NCBI GenBank assembly: GCA_902770835.1
Contig: CACXUM010000013.1
Location: forward strand, 1-64,000
DNA length: 64,000 nt
DNA from: an uncultured Bacteroidia bacterium
GTDB taxonomy: Bacteria; Bacteroidota; Bacteroidia; Bacteroidales; F082
Direction: 5' to 3'
Shown here one piece after another: positions 41,728 through 48,222 of the stretch. Made by a program: the position numbers and the translations under genes. Numbering within the stretch: the stretch's first letter is position 1; each line of letters opens with the position of its first letter. Below the pieces are notes generated by a model. It had not been told where the DNA came from. It worked only from the letters and a program-made list of their open reading frames with translations, and searched no databases.

Positions 41728-42765
41728 ATGAAAGACCAAGCATTAGACAATGTTCCCTCGATGGAGCAGCCAGTAAACTTTGACTTTTCGCGTATTGATG
41801 CCCCAAAACCCGATGAAAATTTCGGCCTGTTCAAAGTAAAGCCAGCCAATGAATGGATTGATGAAGCAAAGAACCGTCCCGTTCCACGGATGCTATTCGA
41901 TTGCCTTTGGTATGAGGGCGAATTGTGCATATTGTTTGCCGACACCAATTTGGGCAAATCCATTCTTGCCGTGCAAATAGCAGATTCAATTAGCAAAGGG
42001 CGACCAATCCCGCGTTTCAGGCTTGAAGCCAACCGCCAGCCAGTTATCTACCTTGATTTTGAATTATCGGACAAACAGTTTGAGGCGCGGTATTCGGACA
42101 ATTTCACAAATCATTACAGATTCGATGATAATCTGTTGCGCGTGGAAATCAATCCCGATGCCGACATTTCCGACGGCTTCACCTTTGAAGAAATGCTCAA
42201 TGCAAGCCTCGATCAAGCCATTATCGAAACAGGCGCAAAGGTGCTTATAGTTGACAACCTTACATATTTGCGCGAAGGCACGGAAAAAGCCAAAGACGCA
42301 TTGCCATTGATGAAGCAGTTGAAATCACTGAAAAGCAAGTGCAATCTTTCCATTCTTGCATTGGCTCACACGCCCAAGCGCGTGTTGAGCAACCCATTGA
42401 CGCGAAACGACTTGCAAGGGAGCAAGATGCTCATTAACTTTTGTGACAGCGCGTTTGCCATTGGAGAAAGTTTCAAGGATAAGCGACTGAGGTACATAAA
42501 GCAGATTAAGCAAAGAAATTGTGAAGCCGTCTTTGATGCGGATAACGTGGCGGTGTGTGAAGTCACCAAGCCGGATAATTTCTTGCATTTCTCATTCATT
42601 GAATACGGCAAGGAAAAAGACCACTTGCGCGATTTTACAGAGGATGAGCGCGGCGACCTGATAGAGCAGGCCAAGCAGTTGCGCGATGGAGGACTTTCTC
42701 AACGCGAAATCGCCGACCGCCTCAAAGTGTCAGTCGGAACAATTAACAATTACCTAAAATATTGA
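41728..42765 (+). CDS. RepA-like AAA_25 ATPase/helicase
   Basis: 345 aa from ATG 41728. P-loop ELCILFADTNLGKSILAVQI (A-x4-GKS, variant Walker A at about 75-82), Walker B-like VLIVDNLTYL (about 175) and a RepA/DnaB-type RecA fold; a C-terminal HTH LSQREIADRLKVSVGTINNY. Hexameric ATPases of this kind load or act as replicative helicase on plasmids and integrative elements. Next to a primase-like gene 4 bp downstream, which supports a replication function. Confidence 0.87.
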   Translation: MKDQALDNVPSMEQPVNFDFSRIDAPKPDENFGLFKVKPANEWIDEAKNRPVPRMLFDCLWYEGELCILFADTNLGKSILAVQIADSISKGRPIPRFRLEANRQPVIYLDFELSDKQFEARYSDNFTNHYRFDDNLLRVEINPDADISDGFTFEEMLNASLDQAIIETGAKVLIVDNLTYLREGTEKAKDALPLMKQLKSLKSKCNLSILALAHTPKRVLSNPLTRNDLQGSKMLINFCDSAFAIGESFKDKRLRYIKQIKQRNCEAVFDADNVAVCEVTKPDNFLHFSFIEYGKEKDHLRDFTEDERGDLIEQAKQLRDGGLSQREIADRLKVSVGTINNYLKY

Positions 42766-42769
42766 TGCT

Positions 42770-43726
42770 ATGGCCACGGAATACAGATACCAACTTGCGA
42801 AGCGCGGCAAATGGGTGTGTCCGCAATGCCAGCACAAAACTTTCGTGTTGTATGTTGATACCGATGGCCAGCCGCTCAACGAAAGTGTCGGCAAGTGCGA
42901 CAGGCTCGACAATTGCAACTATCACTATACCCCGCGTGAATACTTCGCCGACAACGGCATTTCCGCTGAGCAGAAACCCAAGAAACCGACAATCCGGCCA
43001 ATCATAAGACCCCGACCGTCCTACATTGACACGGACATTTTCAAAGCCTCATTGAAGCGGTACGAAAACAACCGATTCGTGTCGTTTCTCCACGGCCTTT
43101 TTGACGGCGACCCGTGCGATGTTGTAAGGCAACTTGTATCCGAGTACTATATTGGCACTTCAAGCCATTGGGACGGCGCGACGGTGTTTTGGCAGGTGGA
43201 TAGGTACGGACATATCCACGGCGGTAAGATAATGCTGTATGATGCCGCCACAGGAAAGCGTGTCAAGCAGCCGTTCAATCATATAACGTGGGTACATTCG
43301 GCCCTGAAACTCGACAATTTCAACCTAAATCAATGCTTGTTCGGGGAACACCTTTTGAATGTCCCGGCATACTCGAATTATACCGTTTGCATAGTGGAGA
43401 GCGAAAAGACCGCGATATTGGGGACGGGCTTTGCAGCCGATGCCGTGTGGCTCGCTTGCGGCGGATGCCAAAACCTATCAAAGAAGGTGTGCCAACCCCT
43501 CACAGGGCGGCGTGTCGTATTGATGCCAGACAACGGGAAGTATGACGATTGGGCGGCGCGTGGGCGCGAACTCAAAGGCGTTTGTAAGGACGTGTTCATT
43601 TCTGACATTATGGAACAGAAAGCAGCCGAAAAAGGGGATGATATTGGCGACCTACTCATAGCAAGGCATAGGGCGGGGACGCTCGATGAATCAATCTTTG
43701 ACGGCACGAACTTCAAAAGACTTTGA
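42770..43726 (+). CDS. Primase-like protein with zinc ribbon (DUF6371 type)
   Basis: 318 aa. N-terminal zinc-finger WVCPQCQHKTFVLYVD...GKCDRLDNC as in CHC2-type primases, a middle domain, and a Toprim-like region with CIVESEKTAILG and RVVLMPDNGKYDDW (Glu, and DxN in place of DxD). The pattern matches the DUF6371 family of Bacteroidales mobile elements. It is probably the element's primase or a primase-derived initiator, working with the upstream ATPase. Confidence 0.8.
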   Translation: MATEYRYQLAKRGKWVCPQCQHKTFVLYVDTDGQPLNESVGKCDRLDNCNYHYTPREYFADNGISAEQKPKKPTIRPIIRPRPSYIDTDIFKASLKRYENNRFVSFLHGLFDGDPCDVVRQLVSEYYIGTSSHWDGATVFWQVDRYGHIHGGKIMLYDAATGKRVKQPFNHITWVHSALKLDNFNLNQCLFGEHLLNVPAYSNYTVCIVESEKTAILGTGFAADAVWLACGGCQNLSKKVCQPLTGRRVVLMPDNGKYDDWAARGRELKGVCKDVFISDIMEQKAAEKGDDIGDLLIARHRAGTLDESIFDGTNFKRL

Positions 43727-43730
43727 CGCT

Positions 43731-44234
43731 ATGGAAGACTTTATGGATTGGAACGAGTTGGATTCCCTGATGAGCAAGCCGCCAGCGCGGGAACGCAAGC
43801 CACGGAAACCAGCCTACAAGAAACCCGATGCGGTGAAGCGGTTGGAACAAGCGAAGGGCGGCACATATCGCGATGACACCGCCAATGGACTTACCCGCTG
43901 CATAGTTGACTATATCAAACTCAAAGGCGGCCAAGCGGAGCGCGTCAATACAATGGGCGTTCCCCTTGACACGCGGCGCGAAGTCACAGACATAATGGGA
44001 CACCGCCGAACCATAGGCGGGATTGAGTGGCGCAAGGGCGGCGGGACGGTAGGCAGCGCGGACATTTCGGCGACCATACGCGGGCGGAGCGTCAAAATAG
44101 AGGTCAAGGTTGGCCGTGACAGGCAAAGCCCCGCTCAGCGCGAATACCAGCGTCAAGTTGAACAGTCGGGCGGATTGTACTACATTGCCCGCAACTTCAC
44201 GGATTTTCTGCATTGGTATCACGAAAACTTTTGA
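43731..44234 (+). CDS. VRR-NUC type nuclease
   Basis: 167 aa from ATG 43731. A basic N-terminal tail is followed by a PD-(D/E)XK VRR-NUC core: GSADISATIRGRSVKIEVKV (D, ExK) and QSPAQREYQRQVEQSGG (Gln). Virus-type replication-repair nucleases resolve or process branched DNA. It lies 4 bp after the primase-like gene. Confidence 0.87.
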   Translation: MEDFMDWNELDSLMSKPPARERKPRKPAYKKPDAVKRLEQAKGGTYRDDTANGLTRCIVDYIKLKGGQAERVNTMGVPLDTRREVTDIMGHRRTIGGIEWRKGGGTVGSADISATIRGRSVKIEVKVGRDRQSPAQREYQRQVEQSGGLYYIARNFTDFLHWYHENF

Positions 44235-44261
44235 AAATAACAGAGAAAAACAGAGAAAACT

Positions 44262-44558
44262 ATGGAAAAAGGACACACCAACAACCCCAACGGGCGACCC
44301 AAGGGAACGCCAAACAAGATTACAACCGACATGAGAGGTTGGCTTTCAGCAATCATTGACAAAAACAGGAAGCAGATGGAAAAGGACTTGAAGCGATTAG
44401 AGCCAAAAGACCGCTTGCAGATACTTGAAAAGTTGATGCAATATGTTATCCCAAAGCAGCAAGCCGTCTCCGCTGACATTGACTTTGGAAGGCTCACAGA
44501 TGAGCAGTTGGACGCGGTTATTGACCAACTAACAAAAGACATTGGCGATGAAAATTGA
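44262..44558 (+). CDS. DUF5681-like small protein
   Basis: 98 aa. The start HTNNPNGRPKGTPNKIT is the 'NPxGRPKGxxN' signature of DUF5681-type proteins, followed by a helical segment. In phages, such proteins are often encoded near terminase genes and may act as small-terminase-like or DNA-binding proteins; no large terminase is present here. Its last 11 bp overlap the next gene. Confidence 0.75.
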   Translation: MEKGHTNNPNGRPKGTPNKITTDMRGWLSAIIDKNRKQMEKDLKRLEPKDRLQILEKLMQYVIPKQQAVSADIDFGRLTDEQLDAVIDQLTKDIGDEN

Positions 44559-44733
44559 ACTTGACAGGGTGAAGCGTATCGCGCTACTCCAAGCCCTGAA
44601 AGACGGGTATATTGACAGCGACACGTTGAGGGAATGGATTGGCGACAAAGTGTTATTGTCGGACAAGCCGATGACACTTGAAGAAGCAAGGCAGATGATG
44701 AGGGAATTGGAAGATGATTGTATGACACAGTAA
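44548..44733 (+). CDS. Small unknown element protein
   Basis: 61 aa from ATG 44548, overlapping the end of the DUF5681-like gene. Helical and acidic (LREWIGDKVLLSDKPMTLEE). No family recognised; retained because of the tight overlap and coding-like composition. Confidence 0.6.
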   Translation: MKIELDRVKRIALLQALKDGYIDSDTLREWIGDKVLLSDKPMTLEEARQMMRELEDDCMTQ

Positions 44734-44746
44734 GGAGGGAAACACC

Positions 44747-44992
44747 ATGAAGAAACCAATAAGCAAGGATTTCAAGATAATGCTGTTGTCGGTGTTGAGG
44801 AAAGGACACATGACAGCAAACGACCGCTCCAACATTGAAACCTACCTGAAAATCTACTTTGACGGGTACACCCCGCCAGAGTTGCCACCGTTGACAAGTG
44901 AGGAATTGGCAGAACTTATCATTATTGAGGGGTTGGGCATTGATGCGGTTGTAGCCGATTATGAGAGGATAAAGGCAGAGCAGACCAATTGA
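44747..44992 (+). CDS. Small unknown element protein with strong ribosome-binding site
   Basis: 81 aa. The sequence AAGGAGGG at 44732-44739 is a near-perfect Shine-Dalgarno 7 bp before the ATG, rare in this phylum and a sign of foreign origin or high expression. The protein is helical with a proline-rich turn (YTPPELPPLTSEELAEL). No family recognised. Confidence 0.65.
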   Translation: MKKPISKDFKIMLLSVLRKGHMTANDRSNIETYLKIYFDGYTPPELPPLTSEELAELIIIEGLGIDAVVADYERIKAEQTN

Positions 44993-45023
44993 CCGCTCAA
45001 ACAAAAACAAACAAAACAAACAC

Positions 45024-45191
45024 ATGGGAAATTCAGAGGTGAAAGCAGAGAGCGAACAGGGCGGGGCGACCCTTACAGGGTTGCAACGCTTCACCGATGA
45101 GCAGTTGGCGGCTGAATTGGAACACCGTGGCTTTATGGTGTGGAAATGGCAGGATTTGGGGGAGTTGGGTAGTGATTATTGGATTTGGTGA
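45024..45191 (+). CDS. Very small unknown element protein
   Basis: 55 aa (ATG 45024 to TGA 45189-45191): begins MGNSEVKAESEQGG and ends WQDLGELGSDYWIW, including LTGLQRFTDEQLAAELEHRG, a motif like the C-terminal 'DeqLxxELexRG' segment common in small mobile-element proteins. It lies 31 bp after the previous gene. Confidence 0.5.
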   Translation: MGNSEVKAESEQGGATLTGLQRFTDEQLAAELEHRGFMVWKWQDLGELGSDYWIW

Positions 45192-45377
45192 CACCAACGG
45201 CAGCAATTCATAAAACGGTGAAAATCGTTAGAATTTAACGATAAATCGACCTTTTTTTGGTGTTTCCCCGTGGTTTTGGAAACAGGCTCGTTAGAATGTA
45301 ACGAACAACAGGCGAACAACAGGAATTAGACAAATTCTAAATAAGGCTTTCCCCGCTCAGCGTGTCAGGGAAACCCC
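45192..45377. other. Noncoding region upstream of the structured leader
   Basis: Contains two GTTAGAATnTAACGA motifs (about 45228 and 45292) and a run of T at 45253, but no gene. The paired GTTAGAAT motifs could be protein-binding sites; a terminator for the preceding small genes is not clear. Confidence 0.4.
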
Positions 45378-45385
45378 TATATTTG
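45378..45385 (+). promoter_or_regulatory. -7 box TATATTTG for the structured leader
   Basis: TAnnTTTG match; the predicted transcript would start near 45390, at the first CCTAAACTCAAAAG repeat. Confidence 0.55.
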
Positions 45386-45390
45386 CCGCT

Positions 45391-45537
45391 CCTAAACTCA
45401 AAAGCAGCCGTTCAGAGCGGCTGTAACAAACAAAGATTGCCCTTTGCACGGTGGTAGCAGCGGAAACGCCTACACAGCAACTTTTGAGGCTGAGGACACC
45501 TAAACAAGGGGCTTTTAATTCCTAAACTCAAAAGACA
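45391..45537 (+). ncRNA. Structured leader with alternative pairing (candidate riboregulator)
   Basis: CCTAAACTCAAAAG occurs at 45391-45404 and again at 45521-45534, ending 3 bp before the ATG at 45538. CTTTTGAG at 45481-45488 is complementary to the CTCAAAAG of both copies, so the middle strand can pair with either the 5' end or the ribosome-binding region. A CAGCCG/CGGCTG hairpin lies at 45405-45423. The arrangement suggests a switch that can hide or free the translation start. Inferred from sequence only. Confidence 0.45.
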
Positions 45538-45837
45538 ATGACAGCATTACAAGCAATCCAGCAAGCCCAACAGACGGGGCAAATTGCAATCACCAAGCAG
45601 ACCGCCAACATGCTTGAGGCCGTGGCAAGGCTACAAGCGGCGGCGGAAAACTATGTTTCAGCGACGGAGGATAACTTGCCGTGTGAGATTAGCGACACCG
45701 ACACTTGCAACAGGCTTTTTGATGATTTCTACAAGCATTTCAATCCAGTAACGGATTATGCTTTCTCCACGGTTGGGGGAATCATGCTGAAAAGGGTTTT
45801 CTTGTTCCAACAAACAGACAATTTCAGCGGGCTATGA
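45538..45837 (+). CDS. Unknown element protein behind the structured leader
   Basis: 99 aa. N-terminal ALQAIQQAQQTGQIAITKQT is helical and Gln/Ala-rich. No family recognised. Its end overlaps the next gene by 4 bp (ATGA), so the two are coupled. Expression probably depends on the leader described at 45391-45537. Confidence 0.65.
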   Translation: MTALQAIQQAQQTGQIAITKQTANMLEAVARLQAAAENYVSATEDNLPCEISDTDTCNRLFDDFYKHFNPVTDYAFSTVGGIMLKRVFLFQQTDNFSGL

Positions 45838-46088
45838 TGACAGGGAATGAAAGTGCCGCCCTGATACAATGGGCGTGTGAGAAACTCCAAGAGGACATGA
45901 AGCGTGTGCAAGATTCTTTGGGCTTCTATGTGAGGGACTTTGTTTTCTATCTTGAACACCCTGAATTTGCCCCCATGCCTGAAATCAATGTTGAGGTAAA
46001 GACACCCAAGCCCAAAATGAAAGGGAATGTTGTAAGGTGTGACTTTTCAAAACCAAAGGACATAATCGTTGACCGATTCCAAAAGTAG
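45834..46088 (+). CDS. Unknown element protein
   Basis: 84 aa, starting in the overlap ATGATGA with the previous stop. A helical N-terminus (ALIQWACEKLQEDMKRVQDS) and a lysine- and proline-rich tail. No family recognised. A strong terminator follows. Confidence 0.65.
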   Translation: MMTGNESAALIQWACEKLQEDMKRVQDSLGFYVRDFVFYLEHPEFAPMPEINVEVKTPKPKMKGNVVRCDFSKPKDIIVDRFQK

Positions 46089-46103
46089 TAATCCACAACC
46101 CCG

Positions 46104-46137
46104 CCCCGCTCAACCTCAACCGTTGAGCGGGGATTTT
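46104..46137 (+). terminator. Rho-independent terminator
   Basis: CCCCGCTCAAC pairs with GTTGAGCGGGG around a 7-nt loop, then ATTTTGTTT. Ends the last protein-coding unit of the element. Confidence 0.85.
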
Positions 46138-46180
46138 GTTTCACTTTGTTACAATCCCTACACGCGCGATGAATAGAGCC

Positions 46181-46315
46181 GTTCAAAGCGTTCAAGCCGT
46201 TCAAGTATGTTCAAAGCGTTCAAGCCGTTCAAAGCGTTCAAGTATGTTCAAAGTGTTCAAGCCGTTCAAGGCGTTTGTCCCGTTCAAGTGAACGAACACT
46301 TGAACACTTGAACAA
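46181..46315 (+). repeat. Array B: ten GTTCAA nonamer/decamer repeats plus palindromic end
   Basis: Ten head-to-tail units beginning GTTCAA (AGC, GCC, GTAT, AGC, GCC, AGC, GTAT, AGT, GCC, GGC), then GTTTGTCCC and the palindrome GTTCAAGTGAAC, then TTGAAC units in the opposite sense. The unit length of 9-10 bp puts the motif on nearly the same helix face. Inverted counterpart of array A. Confidence 0.9.
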
Positions 46316-46331
46316 GTATCAAAAAAAGTGC

Positions 46332-46339
46332 TATCTTTG
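46332..46339 (+). promoter_or_regulatory. -7 box TATCTTTG of the small RNA
   Basis: Same box sequence as the integrase promoter of this element; followed within 75 bp by a terminator and no reading frame. Confidence 0.55.
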
Positions 46340-46344
46340 CACCG

Positions 46345-46417
46345 TATTTCCGTAGGGAATATTTCTAATGCACCAGCACCGTGAAACACCCGTTTTTCGG
46401 TGCTGTTTTTGTCTTAT
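46345..46417 (+). ncRNA. Predicted small RNA of the element
   Basis: About 70 nt between a TAnnTTTG promoter and a perfect CAGCACCG/CGGTGCTG hairpin followed by TTTTTG. A first hairpin (ATTTCC-GTA-GGGAAT) lies at about 46346. There is no plausible coding frame. It could be an antisense or regulatory RNA for element copy or a helper phage; the target is unknown. Confidence 0.5.
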
Positions 46418-46428
46418 TTTGGAATAAA

Positions 46429-46449
46429 TGGGGAAAAAGTGGGGAAAAA
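46429..46449. repeat. Right arm-type repeat (two TGGGGAAAAA units)
   Basis: Identical over 21 bp to 38721-38741 and in the same orientation, 56 bp inside the right attachment site. Confidence 0.7.
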
Positions 46450-46456
46450 CACAAAA

Positions 46457-46495
46457 AGAAAAATCCCAATATATTGACTATCAATAATATTGGGG
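46457..46495 (-). terminator. Element-encoded terminator for tRNA-Leu
   Basis: On the minus strand, CCCAATATTATTG pairs with CAATATATTGGG (one bulge) and is followed by ATTTTTCTTTTT. It lies just inside the element downstream of tRNA-Leu and replaces the chromosomal hairpin that integration moved to 38524. Confidence 0.65.
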
Positions 46496-46504
46496 TTTCT
46501 TATT

Positions 46505-46519
46505 GTACCCGAGGCCGGG
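46505..46519. repeat. attR: right attachment-site repeat within tRNA-Leu
   Basis: GTACCCGAGGCCGGG, the 3' acceptor and part of the T stem of tRNA-Leu; pairs with attL at 38566-38580. Confidence 0.8.
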
Positions 46520-46590
46520 CTCGAACCGGCACGGCTTTAAAGGCCAAGGGATTTTAAGTCCCTCGTGTCTACCAATTCCACCACTCAGGC
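46506..46590 (-). tRNA. tRNA-Leu (anticodon TAA)
   Basis: 85 nt. Acceptor GCCTGAG pairs with CTCGGGT (G-U pairs at the first and fourth positions), anticodon stem AGGGA/TCCCT with loop CTTAAAA (TAA), long variable arm, T-loop GGTTCGAGCC, discriminator A; CCA not encoded. Its 3' end is the target of the integrative element. Confidence 0.95.
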
Positions 46591-46598
46591 ACTTACAC

Positions 46599-46622
46599 AA
46601 AAAATCCCGACTTCCATCGGGA
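46599..46622 (-). terminator. Terminator-like hairpin between tRNA-Gly and tRNA-Leu
   Basis: On the minus strand TCCCGA-TGGAAG-TCGGGA followed by six T, 9 bp before tRNA-Leu. It may attenuate read-through from tRNA-Gly into tRNA-Leu, or be an RNA-processing signal; no separate tRNA-Leu promoter is seen. Confidence 0.55.
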
Positions 46623-46630
46623 CCTTGTGG

Positions 46631-46703
<73 letters not shown>

Positions 46704-46711
46704 AAAAGCGG

Positions 46712-46784
<73 letters not shown>

Positions 46785-46799
46785 TTGCGAATTGCGCGG

Positions 46800-46807
46800 C
46801 AAAAGTA
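46800..46807 (-). promoter_or_regulatory. -7 box TACTTTTG of the tRNA operon
   Basis: Minus-strand TAnnTTTG match 15 bp upstream of the first tRNA-Gly, with TTGCGG 18-19 bp further upstream as a -33 element. The remaining 46808-47069 is AT-rich and shows no gene. Confidence 0.65.
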
Positions 46808-47069
46808 CTACTTTTTTCAATTCCGCAAGCATTTTCGAGAAAAAATTTCCAGTTTTTTTTTCTTGGACACGAATTTCCATCAATGATTCATGAATTTCCA
46901 AAAATAAAATTCCTGAATAATTCGTGTTCAATTTGTGGAAATTTATGTTGAAAATCAACAATTTGCATTTCATCAACATTCCTTTCTCGCAAACCGAATT
47001 GAGTTTTTCGTGTAATTCTTTGTAGTTTTACGCCGAGTTTTGCGTCTAATAGGCAAAAGATTCTGAACG

Positions 47070-47552
47070 ATGAAAAAGGAAGAAACGGAATTTGCGAACA
47101 TCGTGAAAGCGCACAAAAACACCATCTTCACCGTGTGCTACCTCTTCTCGAAGAACCAGGACGAGGTGAACGACCTGTTCCAAGAGACGCTCATCAACCT
47201 TTGGCGGGGCTTCGACTCGTTCAAGGGGCAATGCAACGTGAAGACTTGGATTTGGCGCGTCAGCCTCAACACCTGCCTCACCGCTGAGCGCAAGAAGAAA
47301 CGCAGCGTGGAAACCGTGCCGCTCTCGATGGACATCAACCTCTTCACCGACACCGACGACGACACCCGACAAATCCAGCAACTCTACCGCCGCATCAACA
47401 AACTCGGCGTGGTCGATAGGACCATCATCCTGCTTTGGCTTGAAAACATGAGCTATGAGGAAATCGGGCAAATCATCGGCATCTCCACGAAGAACGTCTC
47501 CGTCAAATTGGTCAGAATCAAGGAACAACTGAAGAAAATGTCAAACGAATAA
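47070..47552 (+). CDS. ECF RNA polymerase sigma factor
   Basis: 160 aa. Region 2 core DEVNDLFQETLINLWRGFDS with WIWRVSLNTCLT, and region 4 LENMSYEEIGQIIGISTKNV. A typical ECF factor. The downstream gene (12 bp) encodes a membrane protein in the position usual for an anti-sigma factor, so the pair may form a signalling unit. Confidence 0.92.
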   Translation: MKKEETEFANIVKAHKNTIFTVCYLFSKNQDEVNDLFQETLINLWRGFDSFKGQCNVKTWIWRVSLNTCLTAERKKKRSVETVPLSMDINLFTDTDDDTRQIQQLYRRINKLGVVDRTIILLWLENMSYEEIGQIIGISTKNVSVKLVRIKEQLKKMSNE

Positions 47553-47564
47553 AAACGCAAAGCA

Positions 47565-48143
47565 ATGGAAAACAACGAATTGGAAGAAATGCGGGCGCAA
47601 TTGGCCACGTTGAACGAGAAGTTGGAAAACGAAAGCATCGTTGACGAAAGGCTTGTCAGTGAAGCCACAAAAAAGCACCTTTCAGAATTGCAGCGGAAAC
47701 TGATTGGCAGAATCATCATAATTACCGCATGGGCAGTTTTCTTGTATTGGCAGCTGGAACTTGGGATTTTTTTTCTCTGGTGTTTGGGGCTTCTTATCAC
47801 AAGCATTTATGTATATTGGGTAGTCCGCAAAGGCGATTCTGCCTCCATGCCTGTGACGCAATATGCGCGGCGACTGCGCAAGGCCTTGAAAATCTATAAA
47901 ATAGGAAACAGGTTTCTATGGATTTTAACCATTTTGCTCATAATGGCTTGGGGAGTCTATGTGTTTGTTTTAAGTGTTTCATATAGACCTTCAGGAGCAT
48001 TTGTCCTTCTCTTTGTATGTTCCTTTATTGCCTTGATTCTAATAGTGGCCTATTTTATCAGCAATGTGTATGTTACTCCTGATGTCGAACTGAAGTTGGA
48101 GATGGTTTTGGAGGATTTGGGCAAAGACAATCAGGATGCCTAA
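47565..48143 (+). CDS. Membrane protein, possible anti-sigma partner
   Basis: 192 aa. An N-terminal coiled coil (LEEMRAQLATLNEKLENE, about 4-45) precedes four membrane segments (about 46-62, 64-82, 117-137 and 143-165). No zinc-finger motif. Bacteroidales often encode such a coiled-coil plus four-helix protein directly behind ECF sigma genes. Role inferred from position. Confidence 0.7.
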   Translation: MENNELEEMRAQLATLNEKLENESIVDERLVSEATKKHLSELQRKLIGRIIIITAWAVFLYWQLELGIFFLWCLGLLITSIYVYWVVRKGDSASMPVTQYARRLRKALKIYKIGNRFLWILTILLIMAWGVYVFVLSVSYRPSGAFVLLFVCSFIALILIVAYFISNVYVTPDVELKLEMVLEDLGKDNQDA

Positions 48144-48222
48144 CAAACGAAATTTCAGTTCAAATCCAAATACTTGGTTTTCATTGAAAAGTTGTAATTT
48201 TGCAAATTAAAACAATAGAAAT

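Larger units (their letters stand above)
38566..46519 (+). mobile_element. Integrative element in tRNA-Leu(TAA), satellite-like
   Basis: About 7.95 kb bounded by direct repeats (14 of 15 bases, core GTACCCGAGGCCG) at 38566-38580 and 46505-46519; the right copy is the 3' end of tRNA-Leu. Contents in order: tyrosine integrase, inverted nonamer array A, unknown protein, HTH protein, RepA-like ATPase, primase-like DUF6371 protein, VRR-NUC nuclease, DUF5681-like protein, five small genes, array B, a small RNA. 21-bp arm-type repeats lie at both ends. No relaxase, conjugation, capsid or portal gene is present. Size and content suggest a phage satellite or a minimal integrative element that replicates after excision. 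Confidence 0.85.

Noticed and set aside
46181..46315. CRISPR array
   Set aside because: The units are 9-10 bp head-to-tail copies of GTTCAA with no spacers of 25-40 bp and no cas genes nearby.
38566..46519. Prophage
   Set aside because: No capsid, portal, tail, lysis or large terminase gene is present between the att sites.
38566..46519. Conjugative or mobilisable transposon
   Set aside because: No relaxase, coupling protein or transfer gene is seen, so only an integrative element of undetermined type can be claimed.
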